NCBI GenBank assembly: GCA_002345675.1
Contig: DDWL01000043.1
Location: forward strand, 45,114 to 103,463
Reading direction: 5' to 3'
Source: Bacteroidales bacterium UBA2287
Lineage (GTDB): Bacteria; Bacteroidota; Bacteroidia; Bacteroidales; Tenuifilaceae
Length of the DNA stretch: 58,350 bases
This document shows positions 17,400-26,261 of this stretch, piece by piece; positions within the stretch are counted from its first letter, which is position 1, and each line of letters starts with the position of its first letter. The notes under the pieces are model-generated. The model was not told where the DNA came from, did not search any database, and saw nothing but the letters and a program-made list of their open reading frames with translations. The position numbers and the translations under genes are program-made.

Positions 17400-18440
17400 A
17401 TGAAAAGTATAAGATTAGGCATTTTAGCATCGATAACTTTAGTTCTTATAATTGGTGCAAGCAACTTTTTGAACGGTCAGGCTTTAGTAAAGCCAAATCG
17501 CTTGCATTTGGGCGACACAATTGGCCTTATTGCGCCTGGGTGGCTTATTACCGAAGCGCAGCTTAAGGAATCGATTGAGCAGATTAAGCAGTTTGGCTAT
17601 GTGCCATTTTACTCGCAGCGTATTTTAGGCGTAAATGGCTATTTTAGCGGAACCGATAAAGACCGAGCGGCCGATTTGAACGAAATGTTTTTAAACCCTC
17701 ACGTAAAAGCAATTTTTTGTGTGAATGGTGGGTATGGCTGTACGCGAATTCTTAATTTGCTCGACTACAAAGGAATTGAAAGAAACCCTAAAATTTTAGT
17801 TGGGTTTAGCGATGTTTCGGCAATACTAAATGCAATACAACAAAAGGCAAATTTGGTAACATTTCATGGACCTTACAGCCGAACAATAAAGTACGACTAT
17901 AATTCATCGCAATTTAACAGCATTGCAGTAAACCCAGCAAGCAATTTTGTTATTGAAAGTAGCGAAGAGGACTTAAAGAAATCGACCGAAAAGGCTGAGT
18001 ACAGCCGCTACACAATTACATCGGGAAGTGCAATTGGTCAGCTAATAGGGGGTAACCTTACCATTATTACATCGCTAATTGGTACAAATTACCAGTTAGA
18101 TTTTACCAATAAAATTGTTTTCATCGAAGAAGTTGGCGAAGAGCCATATCGAATCGACCGAATGCTAACTCAGCTAATCGAAGCGGGCGAATTGCAAAAA
18201 GCGGCTGGAATTGCATTTGGCATTTTTCAAGATTGCGAAAAGTCCGACAGAACCTATGCCCCAAATTCATTTTTGCTAAAGGAAGTAATTGAAGAAAGGA
18301 TAAAACCCTTAAATATTCCTGCGGTTTACGGTTTATCGTTTGGGCACAACAAAAACAATTTCACCATTCCCATTGGCATTAATGCCAAACTAAATGCCGA
18401 CGCAAAAACAATAGAACTATTGGAAACCGCTGTTAAATAA
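17400..18440 (+). CDS. ldcA: LD-carboxypeptidase, S66 family, exported
   Basis: Cleaves the terminal D-Ala from tetrapeptide stems during peptidoglycan recycling. The 346-residue protein starts with a signal peptide or anchor (LGILASITLVLIIGASNFLNGQA), so unlike the cytosolic E. coli enzyme it likely acts in the periplasm. The nucleophile Ser is in GFSDVSAIL at about residue 140, the catalytic Glu in FIEEVGEEPYRID, and the catalytic His in LSFGHNKNN. GDTIGLIAPG near the N-terminus is also typical of the family. The gene stands alone with a 96-bp gap to the M64 peptidase gene. Confidence 0.85.
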   Translation: MKSIRLGILASITLVLIIGASNFLNGQALVKPNRLHLGDTIGLIAPGWLITEAQLKESIEQIKQFGYVPFYSQRILGVNGYFSGTDKDRAADLNEMFLNPHVKAIFCVNGGYGCTRILNLLDYKGIERNPKILVGFSDVSAILNAIQQKANLVTFHGPYSRTIKYDYNSSQFNSIAVNPASNFVIESSEEDLKKSTEKAEYSRYTITSGSAIGQLIGGNLTIITSLIGTNYQLDFTNKIVFIEEVGEEPYRIDRMLTQLIEAGELQKAAGIAFGIFQDCEKSDRTYAPNSFLLKEVIEERIKPLNIPAVYGLSFGHNKNNFTIPIGINAKLNADAKTIELLETAVK

Positions 18441-18536
18441 TAACCAACATTTTATTAAAACAGTCCCATTTCTTATCCAAAAACCAACAAATTTATACTT
18501 TTACAAAAAAATCACTAACCTTTATAATTCACCTCA

Positions 18537-20012
18537 ATGAAAAAGACCATCCTTATACTTAGTGCTCTAATTGTTTTGTTTGCTTGCAAATCAAAAAAGG
18601 CAATCGAAAACGAGCAATTGGAGCAAGAGCAGTTTCCAACGTCGGTTAATAATGGGGACGTAGAATTTAGCAGCTACTTCGAAGAAAAAACAATGCGGCT
18701 CGACTACTTCCACACAGGAAATTCGGAGGAGGAAATGTTTGCAGTCGACAAAGTCCTTTCCGATGGCCCTTGGGGTGGAAGCAAAAAGATTTTAATCGAC
18801 AAGCTCGAACTTGGGCTCTATTTTTTCGAAGTAATCGACATGGAAAGTAAGGTTTTGCTGTACTCTCGTGGCTTTGCCAGCGTTTTTGGTGAGTGGCAAA
18901 CCATACCCGAAGCCAGCGAGCGCTGGGGAACTTTTCACGAATCGTTACGTTTTCCGTGGCCTAAAAAAGCAGTAACCATTATTCTAAAGAAACGCGACGC
19001 ACAAAATAATTTTCAAACTATTTGGAGCACCAACGTCGATCCTGCGTACCGACAGGTAAATCCTTCGGATATAGTTCATAACGAAAAAGTAACCGTAATT
19101 GTCGAGAATGGACCAGCACACGAAAAACTCGATATTGTTATTTTGGGCGATGGTTACTCCTCGAAAGAAATGGAAAAGTTTCGTAACGATGCCAAAAGAT
19201 TATCCAATGCTCTTTTGAGTGCCGAACCGTTTAAATCGCAAAGCAAGAATATAAACATTAGAGCTGTTGAAACCCCTGCCGAGCAATCGGGGGTAAGCAA
19301 ACCACATCATGGAGTTTACAAACGCACTCCGCTTTCTGCCAGTTATAGCGCATTCGACTCCGAAAGGTACGTGCTAACTTACGATAACAAAACCCTTCGG
19401 AATGTTGCCTCGGCGGTTCCCTACGAGTTTATGGTTATTCTTGTAAACGAGCGAACCTATGGAGGTGGTGGCATTTACAACCTATACACAACCGTTGCTG
19501 CCGATAATAAATTTGCCGATTACTTAATGATTCACGAGATGGGTCACCATTTGGCGGCACTTGCCGATGAATACTACACCTCTGCCGTATCGTACGAAAT
19601 TCCCGAGATAACTGTTGAACCCTGGGAAACTAATGTTACCGCCATGTTCGATAAAAATAATTTAAAGTGGAAAGACTTGGTTGAGGAAGGAACTCCAATT
19701 CCAACTCCTTGGAATAAGGAGGAATTTGATGCTCATGGCTATAAAATTCAAAAAGAGCGCGACAGCATAAGGGCTAACCGTCTGCCCGAGGAGGTAATGG
19801 AGGCACTTTTTGTTCGCCAACAAAATGCCGAAAATGAGTTTTATGCAAAAGAACCATATAAAGATAAGGTAGGCGCTTTCGAAGGGGCAAATTATAATGC
19901 CAAAGGCATGTATCGTTCGCAACTCGATTGCATTATGTACACGCGCCACAACGTGTTCTGCAAAGTATGCCAAAGAAGCATTACTGACGTAATTGAACAG
20001 TACTCAAAGTAA
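18537..20012 (+). CDS. M64 (IgA-peptidase-type) zinc metallopeptidase lipoprotein
   Basis: A 491-residue secreted protease. The N-terminus is a lipoprotein signal (LIVLFAC, Cys at about 17). A beta-rich M64 N-terminal domain spans about 40-165 and the M64 catalytic domain about 180-485. The zinc motif HEMGHHLAALADEYY lies at about residue 332. M64 enzymes are known as IgA-type peptidases in gut Clostridium and Bacteroides; the substrate here is unknown. It is followed by two hairpins. It is probably displayed on the outer membrane or cell surface. Active-site residues appear intact. Confidence 0.85.
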   Translation: MKKTILILSALIVLFACKSKKAIENEQLEQEQFPTSVNNGDVEFSSYFEEKTMRLDYFHTGNSEEEMFAVDKVLSDGPWGGSKKILIDKLELGLYFFEVIDMESKVLLYSRGFASVFGEWQTIPEASERWGTFHESLRFPWPKKAVTIILKKRDAQNNFQTIWSTNVDPAYRQVNPSDIVHNEKVTVIVENGPAHEKLDIVILGDGYSSKEMEKFRNDAKRLSNALLSAEPFKSQSKNINIRAVETPAEQSGVSKPHHGVYKRTPLSASYSAFDSERYVLTYDNKTLRNVASAVPYEFMVILVNERTYGGGGIYNLYTTVAADNKFADYLMIHEMGHHLAALADEYYTSAVSYEIPEITVEPWETNVTAMFDKNNLKWKDLVEEGTPIPTPWNKEEFDAHGYKIQKERDSIRANRLPEEVMEALFVRQQNAENEFYAKEPYKDKVGAFEGANYNAKGMYRSQLDCIMYTRHNVFCKVCQRSITDVIEQYSK

Positions 20013-20020
20013 TCTTAATC

Positions 20021-20055
20021 TAGTGAGGGCTTGACTTTGAGTCAAACCCTCACTA
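20021..20055. terminator. Long hairpin directly after the M64 gene
   Basis: The stem TAGTGAGGGcTTGAC / GTCAAaCCCTCACTA pairs at 14 of 15 positions around TTTGA. No U-tract follows immediately; a second, classical terminator comes 12 bases later. Confidence 0.6.
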
Positions 20056-20066
20056 AAGAACGAATA

Positions 20067-20094
20067 AAAAAAGGGAGCGACTCGCTCCCTTTTC
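20067..20094. terminator. Bidirectional terminator between M64 and leuS
   Basis: AAAAGGGAGCGA-c-TCGCTCCCTTTT, with an A-run before and T-rich sequence after. It can serve both converging genes. Confidence 0.75.
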
Positions 20095-20102
20095 AATTTT
20101 TT

Positions 20103-20245
20103 CTCTGTGCAACTCTGTCCCCTCTGTGCCTCCGTGTTGTCCCTTAGCGTCTTAGCGCCTTAGCGTGAAAGATCTTAGCGCCTTAGCGTCGTTGCGTTTA
20201 ATAATTTCTCCGTGTAACTCCGTGCTTTCCGTGTCTCCGTGGTTA
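20103..20245. repeat. Phased degenerate repeat (CTTAGCG / CTCCGTG) running into the leuS stop
   Basis: The block is built from tandem variants of CTTAGCGC and CTCCGTGT/CTCTGTGC with a period of about 8-9 bases. It ends in CTCCGTGGTTAAA, whose TTA (20243-20245) is the leuS stop codon on the minus strand. This type of block is widespread in Bacteroidota and other environmental bacteria, with no agreed function. Confidence 0.7.
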
Positions 20246-23047
20246 AACCACCACGTTCACAATTTTATTCGGCACAACAATTATCTTTTTAAGTGGCTTC
20301 CCCTCAAGGTATTTAGCGGTATTCTCATTTTCGAGAACCATTTTTTCTACCTCTTCCTTTGGAAGATTTAATGGAATATCTATCATAAATCGTGTTTTTC
20401 CGTTGAACGACACGGGGCACGTAAATGTACTGTCAACTACAAACTTGCCATCGAAAACAGGCCATTGCGCATCGCAAACTGTGGTCGAATGACCAAGTAA
20501 ACTCCAAAGTTCCTCGGCAATATGCGGAGCATAGGGTGCAATAAGAACCGTAAGGGGTTCGAGAATGGCTCGCTTATTACATTTTTGTTCGGTTAGCTCG
20601 TTTACACAAATCATAAATGCCGAAACACCCGTATTAAAGCTGAACTTTTCGATATCCTCTGTTAACTTTTTAATGGTTTTATGTAGCGTTTTAAGTTCCT
20701 GCGGGGTTGCTGCCTCGTTACTTACAGCAAAGCTGTTATTGTTGTCGTGAAACAATCGCCATAGGCGACGAAGGAACTTAAATACACCATCAATTCCGTT
20801 GGTATCCCAAGGTTTCGACTGCTCAAGAGGGCCAAGAAACATTTCGTAAAGGCGAAGCGTGTCGGCGCCGTAACGATTCACAATATCGTCGGGGCTTACC
20901 ACGTTCCACATGCTCTTGCTCATCTTTTCAACCGCCCAGCCACAAATGTACTTGCCATCCTCGAGAATAAATTCGGCATCGGCAAACTCGGGGCGCCACG
21001 TTTTAAACTTGGCCGTATCGAGAATGTCGTTATCAACAATATTTACGTCAACGTGAATTTCGGTAATATCGTAGTCTTTTCGAAGATTTAGCGACACATA
21101 CTTATTGGTTCCCTTAACTCGGTAAACAAAGTTCGAACGACCCTGAATCATCCCTTGGTTAATAAGTTTCTTAAAGGGTTCGTCCTTGCAAACGTAACCC
21201 AAATCGTAAAGAAACTTATTCCAAAAGCGAGAGTATATAAGATGTCCCGTTGCGTGCTCGGTTCCCCCAATGTAAAGATCAACGTTTTCCCAGTACTCGT
21301 TGGCCTCTTTCGAAACCAAAGCTTCGCTATTAGTTGGATCCATATACCTTAGGTAGTATGCCGAAGAGCCTGCAAAACCTGGCATTGTACTCATTTCGTA
21401 GGGATAACCTTCGCTGGTTTGCCAGTTGGTAGCGCGACCAAGGGGTGGTTCGCCCTTTTCGGTTGGAAGGTAAGCATCGACCTCTGGAAGTTCCAATGGT
21501 AATTGCTTGTCTTCGAGTGGATAGGGAATACCATCTTTATAGTAAATGGGGAAAGGCTCGCCCCAGTAACGCTGGCGACTAAAAATGGCATCGCGTAGGC
21601 GATAGTTTATCTTCTTCTTGCCAATTCCCTTCTCTTCAACAAAGTTGTTTATGGTTGAAATGGCGCTCTTTACGTCGAGGCCGTTAATAATGTCGCTATT
21701 AATAACAATTCCCTCCTTCGAATCGTACGATTCGCTCCATGTTGAAGGATCCGAAGGCGTTTCGCCTGGGCGAATTACCGTTTGAACTATTGGTAAACCA
21801 AAGGTTTTGGCAAACAGTAAGTCGCGGCTATCGTGTGCCGGAACGGCCATAATGGCACCGGTTCCGTAACCTGCCAGTACGTATTCGCTAATCCAAATGG
21901 GAATTGGATTATTGGTAAACGGATTAATGGCGTAGCTTCCGGTGAATTGGCCAGTTACCTTTTTTGCCTCGCTCATGCGCTCGCGCTCAGTACGTTTTTT
22001 AGTATCGGCAATGTAGCCTTCAATTGCGCTTCTGTATTCGGGAGTTGTAAGGCTGTCGACAAGTTCGCTTTCGGGAGCAAGCACCATAAATGTTGCACCA
22101 TAAATGGTGTCGGGGCGGGTGGTGAAAACCAGAATTTCGCTTTCGGAATCCTTTAGTTTGAAAAGCATTTCGGCTCCCTCGGAGCGACCAATCCAGTTTC
22201 GCTGAATTTCCTTTAGCGAGTCGGTCCATTCCAAACGCTCTAAATCGTCGAGTAATCTCTTGGCGTAAGCCGAAATGCGCAGACACCACTGCCTCATTTT
22301 GCGTTGCTCAACGGGGTGACCACCACGAACCGAAAGCCCTTCCTTAACTTCGTCGTTTGCCAAAACGGTTCCTAATGCTGGGCACCAGTTCACCATAACA
22401 TCGGCAAGGTAGGCAAGGCGATAATTTAAAAGAATTTCCTCTTTATCCTTTTCACTCAAAGCATTCCACTGCGATGCAGAAAATTCAGTGGTTTCGCTGT
22501 GGGCAGCGTTTACCTTTGTGTTGCCATTCTTTTCAAACTCTAATAAAAGTTTTTCAATGGGTTCGGCTTTTTGGGCATCGATATTAAACCAACTATTGAA
22601 CATTTTAACAAATGCCCATTGGGTCCATTTGTAGTATTGTGGTTCACAGGTGCGAACTTCACGACTCCAGTCGAAGCTGAATCCAATTTTATCGAGCTGC
22701 TCTCGATACCTTTTTATATTTATATCGGTTGTTTTAGCTGGATGCTGTCCCGTTTGAATTGCGTACTGTTCTGCTGGTAATCCAAAAGCATCGTAACCCA
22801 TGGGGTGAAGCACATTAAAACCATTTAGCCGTTTGTAACGGCTATAAATATCCGAAGCAATATACCCCAGCGGATGTCCTACATGCAAACCTGCTCCCGA
22901 AGGGTAAGGAAACATGTCGAGAACGTAAAATTTCGATTTACTCTTATCTTCAACAACCTTATAGGTTTTGTTTTTTTTCCAGTATTCCTGCCACTTAGGC
23001 TCAATTTCGTTAAATGTATAATCCATTTCTTTATATGTTAACTTCAT
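20243..23047 (-). CDS. leuS: Leucyl-tRNA synthetase
   Basis: Charges tRNA-Leu. The 934-residue class Ia enzyme has the HIGH-type motif HVGH at about residues 55-58 (YPSGAGLHVGHPLGY). The CP1 editing domain is in the middle, with TTRPDTIYGATFMVLAPE and the GTGAIMAVPAHDSRD block. KMSKS (VEKMSKSMWNVVSPDD) is at about residue 705, followed by the anticodon-binding domain. Length is normal for the bacterial enzyme with its leucine-specific insertion. The gene is monocistronic. A near-consensus -7 box lies upstream. Confidence 0.96.
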   Translation of the reverse strand: MKLTYKEMDYTFNEIEPKWQEYWKKNKTYKVVEDKSKSKFYVLDMFPYPSGAGLHVGHPLGYIASDIYSRYKRLNGFNVLHPMGYDAFGLPAEQYAIQTGQHPAKTTDINIKRYREQLDKIGFSFDWSREVRTCEPQYYKWTQWAFVKMFNSWFNIDAQKAEPIEKLLLEFEKNGNTKVNAAHSETTEFSASQWNALSEKDKEEILLNYRLAYLADVMVNWCPALGTVLANDEVKEGLSVRGGHPVEQRKMRQWCLRISAYAKRLLDDLERLEWTDSLKEIQRNWIGRSEGAEMLFKLKDSESEILVFTTRPDTIYGATFMVLAPESELVDSLTTPEYRSAIEGYIADTKKRTERERMSEAKKVTGQFTGSYAINPFTNNPIPIWISEYVLAGYGTGAIMAVPAHDSRDLLFAKTFGLPIVQTVIRPGETPSDPSTWSESYDSKEGIVINSDIINGLDVKSAISTINNFVEEKGIGKKKINYRLRDAIFSRQRYWGEPFPIYYKDGIPYPLEDKQLPLELPEVDAYLPTEKGEPPLGRATNWQTSEGYPYEMSTMPGFAGSSAYYLRYMDPTNSEALVSKEANEYWENVDLYIGGTEHATGHLIYSRFWNKFLYDLGYVCKDEPFKKLINQGMIQGRSNFVYRVKGTNKYVSLNLRKDYDITEIHVDVNIVDNDILDTAKFKTWRPEFADAEFILEDGKYICGWAVEKMSKSMWNVVSPDDIVNRYGADTLRLYEMFLGPLEQSKPWDTNGIDGVFKFLRRLWRLFHDNNNSFAVSNEAATPQELKTLHKTIKKLTEDIEKFSFNTGVSAFMICVNELTEQKCNKRAILEPLTVLIAPYAPHIAEELWSLLGHSTTVCDAQWPVFDGKFVVDSTFTCPVSFNGKTRFMIDIPLNLPKEEVEKMVLENENTAKYLEGKPLKKIIVVPNKIVNVVV

Positions 23048-23061
23048 TTTTTTTCAACCTG

Positions 23062-23069
23062 CGAAGATA
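23062..23069 (-). promoter_or_regulatory. Near-consensus -7 box (TATCTTCG) for leuS
   Basis: Read on the minus strand this is TATCTTCG, one mismatch from TAnnTTTG, 14 bases upstream of the leuS ATG. Confidence 0.35.
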
Positions 23070-23235
23070 AATAATTCCGAGCGAATGTTTTACCCCAAAA
23101 TCCTAAACGATTAAGATGGGAATATCAAATCTATCTATTTTTTAATTGAAATATTTTAATTAACAACAGGTCAGGCATATATGAGGCTATTTTGAAATAG
23201 AATGAAAAAACGATTCATTCTATTTCAATTGTGCA

Positions 23236-23243
23236 TAAATTTG
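23236..23243 (+). promoter_or_regulatory. -7 box (TAAATTTG) for aroA
   Basis: Exact TAnnTTTG match 33 bases before the aroA ATG. Confidence 0.45.
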
Positions 23244-23276
23244 ACGTTGGGGAAAACTTTAAAAACTTACTAAATT

Positions 23277-24524
23277 ATGGTAACCTATTCGGTAACGAAG
23301 AAGGATAGAAATCTATCTGGCGAAGTTTCATTGGCACCATCGAAAAGCATAAGCAATCGTAAAATTGTTATTCGTGCGGTTAAAAATGCAAAACTCGACA
23401 TTAAGAATCTCGCAGATAAAGAAGCTGATAAGCTTTTCGACGAAAACATACGGCAAAGCGAAAGTAATATTGAATTAGGACAAACTGGTGTTGCCATTCG
23501 GCTTTTACGAGCTGTTTTAACCTACTTTGGAGGGGAATGGATTGTAACTGGTTCGGAAGAAATGAGGAAACGACCCATTGGCGACGTTATTGAACTTCTT
23601 CAGGCTAATGGGTTCGATATTAAGTTTTTAGAGCGCACTGGGTTTCCTCCGCTAAAAATAATAGCAAAAGGCTTTAGGGGTAGCATTTCTCGAATTGAAG
23701 CTGCTATTTGCGGACAGTTTGTTACCGTTACCTTATCCATTTCACCCTCGCTATCGACCGATGATTTTTTAGGACTAAGGGGGAAAATTAAGAATTCGCC
23801 ATATGTTACCCAAACCTTTAAAATGCTTAATATGCTTGGCATAAACTCGGGTTGGAAAATGGACGAAATGCTTATTGACCATGGTTACCACGATGGTTCC
23901 GAGTTAGCCGTTGAGGCCGATTGGACTTCGGCTGGCTACTGGTACGAAATGGCGGCTCTTGCCGAAAACGTTGACCTTAAAATAAACGGAATGAACCCCG
24001 ATAGCATTCAGAGCGATGCTATTGTTAAGGAAATTTTCGAACCACTTGGGGTTAAAACCGAGGAAACCGAAAACGGCATTTCGTTAAAAAAGGTAAAGTG
24101 TAAACTTAAAAAGTTCGAGTACGATTTCACCAATAATCCTAACCTTGTGCCAACCCTTATCGCAACTTGCGTTGGAATGGGCTTGCCGTTTGAATTTACA
24201 GGTGTCGATAGCCTTAGGCTAAAGGACTCCGACCGGCTTATGGTGCTGCAGTCGCAAATGGCGGTTGTTGGTGCGGAACTTGTGGTTAAAACCACAAAAA
24301 ATGGAGATGTAATTACGTTCGACGGCAAGGTTAATAATGCAAAAAAGGAGGGTTTCACATTCAATACATTCGACGACCACCGTGTGCTAATGTCGCTAGC
24401 TCCTTTAACCCTTTCGCATGGTAACATTGGGCTCGATTACCCCAATGCCGTTCACAAGTCGTACCCTTGCTTTTGGCAAGACCTAAAAAAAGTAGGTTTT
24501 GAAGTTGAGCAGAAGAATAGTTAA
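23277..24524 (+). CDS. aroA: 3-phosphoshikimate 1-carboxyvinyltransferase (EPSP synthase)
   Basis: Sixth step of the shikimate pathway: transfers enolpyruvyl from PEP to shikimate-3-phosphate. The 415-residue protein has the N-terminal PSKSISNR motif at about 22-29, the substrate loop with GSEEMRKRPIGD at about 97-108, DWTSAGYW, LRLKDSDRL at about 318 and the C-terminal FDDHRVLMSLA. The usual GNAGTAMR block is replaced by ELGQTGVAIRLL, so the enzyme is divergent, but the key Lys, Arg and Asp residues remain. It makes the precursor of chorismate, which also feeds menaquinone via mqnC. Monocistronic. No terminator is obvious. Confidence 0.88.
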   Translation: MVTYSVTKKDRNLSGEVSLAPSKSISNRKIVIRAVKNAKLDIKNLADKEADKLFDENIRQSESNIELGQTGVAIRLLRAVLTYFGGEWIVTGSEEMRKRPIGDVIELLQANGFDIKFLERTGFPPLKIIAKGFRGSISRIEAAICGQFVTVTLSISPSLSTDDFLGLRGKIKNSPYVTQTFKMLNMLGINSGWKMDEMLIDHGYHDGSELAVEADWTSAGYWYEMAALAENVDLKINGMNPDSIQSDAIVKEIFEPLGVKTEETENGISLKKVKCKLKKFEYDFTNNPNLVPTLIATCVGMGLPFEFTGVDSLRLKDSDRLMVLQSQMAVVGAELVVKTTKNGDVITFDGKVNNAKKEGFTFNTFDDHRVLMSLAPLTLSHGNIGLDYPNAVHKSYPCFWQDLKKVGFEVEQKNS

Positions 24525-24607
24525 ACCTTAACCATAGTCACCAGGTTAATGAGGCTTTTATATGATATTCTGCATCAATTTGTTGATAAAAAAAAGTAGT
24601 AATTATT

Positions 24608-24626
24608 TTAGCTACGGAGTAGCTAA
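24608..24626. repeat. Palindromic unit 1 (TTAGCTAC-GGA-GTAGCTAA)
   Basis: Perfect 8-bp stem with a 3-base loop, followed by CTGTTTATAGAAACAT. The same flank appears inverted beside unit 3. Confidence 0.65.
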
Positions 24627-24657
24627 CTGTTTATAGAAACATATACTACTATTAATC

Positions 24658-24726
24658 TAAAGCTCCAGAGGAGCGCCCTGTTAATCTGTCAAGCACCTAT
24701 TCGCAGGACGCTCCTCTGGAGCTTTA
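24658..24726. repeat. Palindromic unit 2, 23-bp inverted arms
   Basis: The left arm starts TAAAGCTCCAGAGGAGCG and the right arm ends CGCTCCTCTGGAGCTTTA. They pair at 22 of 23 positions around a 23-base loop. Each arm itself contains the small GCTCC..AGGAGC palindrome, so this looks like two units placed head to head. Confidence 0.75.
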
Positions 24727-24758
24727 ACGTTTTGATAAATATTTACTATAAACATAAA

Positions 24759-24771
24759 GCCCCTCTGGGGC
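24759..24771. repeat. Palindromic unit 3 (GCCCC-TCT-GGGGC)
   Basis: A 5-bp G+C stem preceded by ACTATAAACATAAA, which is the reverse complement of the flank of unit 1 with small changes. Confidence 0.6.
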
Positions 24772-24818
24772 AAGTTAAAACAATTGATAATATTGTTTGT
24801 AATTATTTTCCTGACGGC

Positions 24819-24835
24819 TCCCATAGTTATCGGGA
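24819..24835. repeat. Second copy of the TCCCGATA palindrome (one base missing)
   Basis: TCCCATAGTTATCGGGA compared with TCCCGATAACTATCGGGA (reverse strand TCCCGATAGTTATCGGGA) at 3360-3377. Confidence 0.5.
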
Positions 24836-24937
24836 TTTGTGGTCAATAGTTCGTTAAATATTTTTATTCGCCTGATTGTTGGTAATATGCATAATATTTA
24901 ATGACTGTTTGTTTAGTTATTGTATTGACAAATAAGT

Positions 24938-24966
24938 TTTTGCGCCTTTGCGTCTTTGCGTGAAAT
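24938..24966. repeat. Short phased repeat (CTTTGCG type)
   Basis: Tandem variants TTTTGCGC-CTTTGCGT-CTTTGCGTGAAA with a period of 8 bases. Same character as the block at 20103-20245. Confidence 0.55.
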
Positions 24967-25081
24967 AAAACATACCGAAGTTTTGCGAGGTTAAATGTCT
25001 CTTTTACACAGCCCCACTTTTCCATTTGCTTTTTATCTCCTTTTTCATCAATTTTGAGGAATTATTATCGATTCCTCACTA

Positions 25082-26254
25082 ATGGTTAATTTCACCAACA
25101 TTCAGGTTGCCTTTAAGCCGCGCACAAATTACGAGCTAAAGCGAGCAAAGTGGCTATTCGTAATGGTTTCGAAGTCGTGGTTAGTTTGGCTGGGCGAAAA
25201 GGCGGTTAATACTGCTCTTTGGCTTCACTTTCCAATTGGCTGGGCTGTAAAACCTACAATTTTTAAGCAGTTTGTTGGTGGCGAAACTCTCGAGGAATGT
25301 TCCCTAGTTGCTCAAAAACTATACGAAAGTGGCGTTTTCTCAATTCTCGACTACTCTGTTGAGGGCGAAAGCAGCGAAAACGAGCGAAGCAAAACCTTTA
25401 ACGAAATAGTAAACACCATACACTTTGCTTCTGGCAAGCCATATATTCCTTTTGCGGTTTTTAAGCCCAGCGGCCTTGTCGACATAGCCATTCTCGAAAA
25501 GGTTGAAAGGGGAGACACCTTAACTAAGCAAGAAGCCTCTGATTACGAACTGTTTCAATCGCGGGTCGATAAAATTTGCAACTTTGCCCACTCAAACAAC
25601 GTTCCAGTTCTTGTCGATGCTGAGGAAACATGGTACCAAAAGCCCATCGACGAGTTGCTAATTCATCTAATGGAGAAGTACAATAAGGAAAAGGCAATAG
25701 TTTTCAATACTCTCCAAATGTATCGTCACGATAGGCTCGACTTTTTAAAGACAATTCATGCAAAGGCAACTGAAGGGAAATATTTCCTCGGAATAAAGCT
25801 CGTTCGAGGAGCCTACATGGAAAAGGAACGGGAGCGTGCATTAAAACTTGGCTACCCTTCGCCAATAAATTCAACCAAAAACTCAACCGACAATCTTTTT
25901 AATGCTGCAGTTGATTATTGCGTTCGCAATATCGATTCTATTTCAGTATTTTGCGGAAGCCATAACGAAGACAGCAATATGCTCCTTGTAAAGCTAATCG
26001 ATGAAATGAAAATTTCTTCAAACGACAATAGGGCTTTCTTTTCCCAACTCTATGGAATGAGCGACCATATTTCGTTTAACCTTGCAGCAAATGGTTACAA
26101 TGTTGCCAAATACGTTCCTTTTGGCTCGGTTCGCGAGGTAATGCCCTACCTAATTCGTCGTGCTCGCGAAAACACATCGGTTAAAGGTCAAACCGGAAGG
26201 GAACTCAGCCTGCTAAAGCAGGAATTAATCCGCCGAAAAAATAATTCTAAATAA
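25082..26254 (+). CDS. Proline dehydrogenase
   Basis: FAD enzyme that oxidises proline to pyrroline-5-carboxylate, passing electrons to quinone. The 390-residue monofunctional TIM-barrel protein has VLVDAEETW, IKLVRGAYMEKER, FCGSHNEDSN, QLYGMSDHISFNLA and the C-terminal YVPFGSVREVMPYLIRRARENTSV. It lacks the DNA-binding and P5C-dehydrogenase domains of the long PutA proteins. A small membrane protein gene follows after 7 bases and then dprA, all on the same strand. The P5C dehydrogenase is not in the window. PutA-type monofunctional enzymes are usual in Bacteroidota. Confidence 0.93.
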   Translation: MVNFTNIQVAFKPRTNYELKRAKWLFVMVSKSWLVWLGEKAVNTALWLHFPIGWAVKPTIFKQFVGGETLEECSLVAQKLYESGVFSILDYSVEGESSENERSKTFNEIVNTIHFASGKPYIPFAVFKPSGLVDIAILEKVERGDTLTKQEASDYELFQSRVDKICNFAHSNNVPVLVDAEETWYQKPIDELLIHLMEKYNKEKAIVFNTLQMYRHDRLDFLKTIHAKATEGKYFLGIKLVRGAYMEKERERALKLGYPSPINSTKNSTDNLFNAAVDYCVRNIDSISVFCGSHNEDSNMLLVKLIDEMKISSNDNRAFFSQLYGMSDHISFNLAANGYNVAKYVPFGSVREVMPYLIRRARENTSVKGQTGRELSLLKQELIRRKNNSK

Positions 26255-26261
26255 ACAGAAA

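Larger units (their letters stand above)
24525..25081. other. Repeat-rich intergenic region between aroA and proline dehydrogenase
   Basis: About 560 bp without a convincing gene. It holds three palindromic GCTCC(N)GGAGC-type units, a copy of the TCCCGATA palindrome and a short CTTTGCG-type phased repeat, all listed separately. Confidence 0.7.

Noticed and set aside
17297..17566. 89-residue open frame before ldcA
   Set aside because: It overlaps the ldcA signal-peptide coding region in another frame, has no recognisable domain, and its C-terminal half is a shadow of ldcA.
24008..24427. 139-residue minus-strand frame inside aroA
   Set aside because: aroA motifs on the plus strand span this stretch; no homology recognised in the antisense frame.
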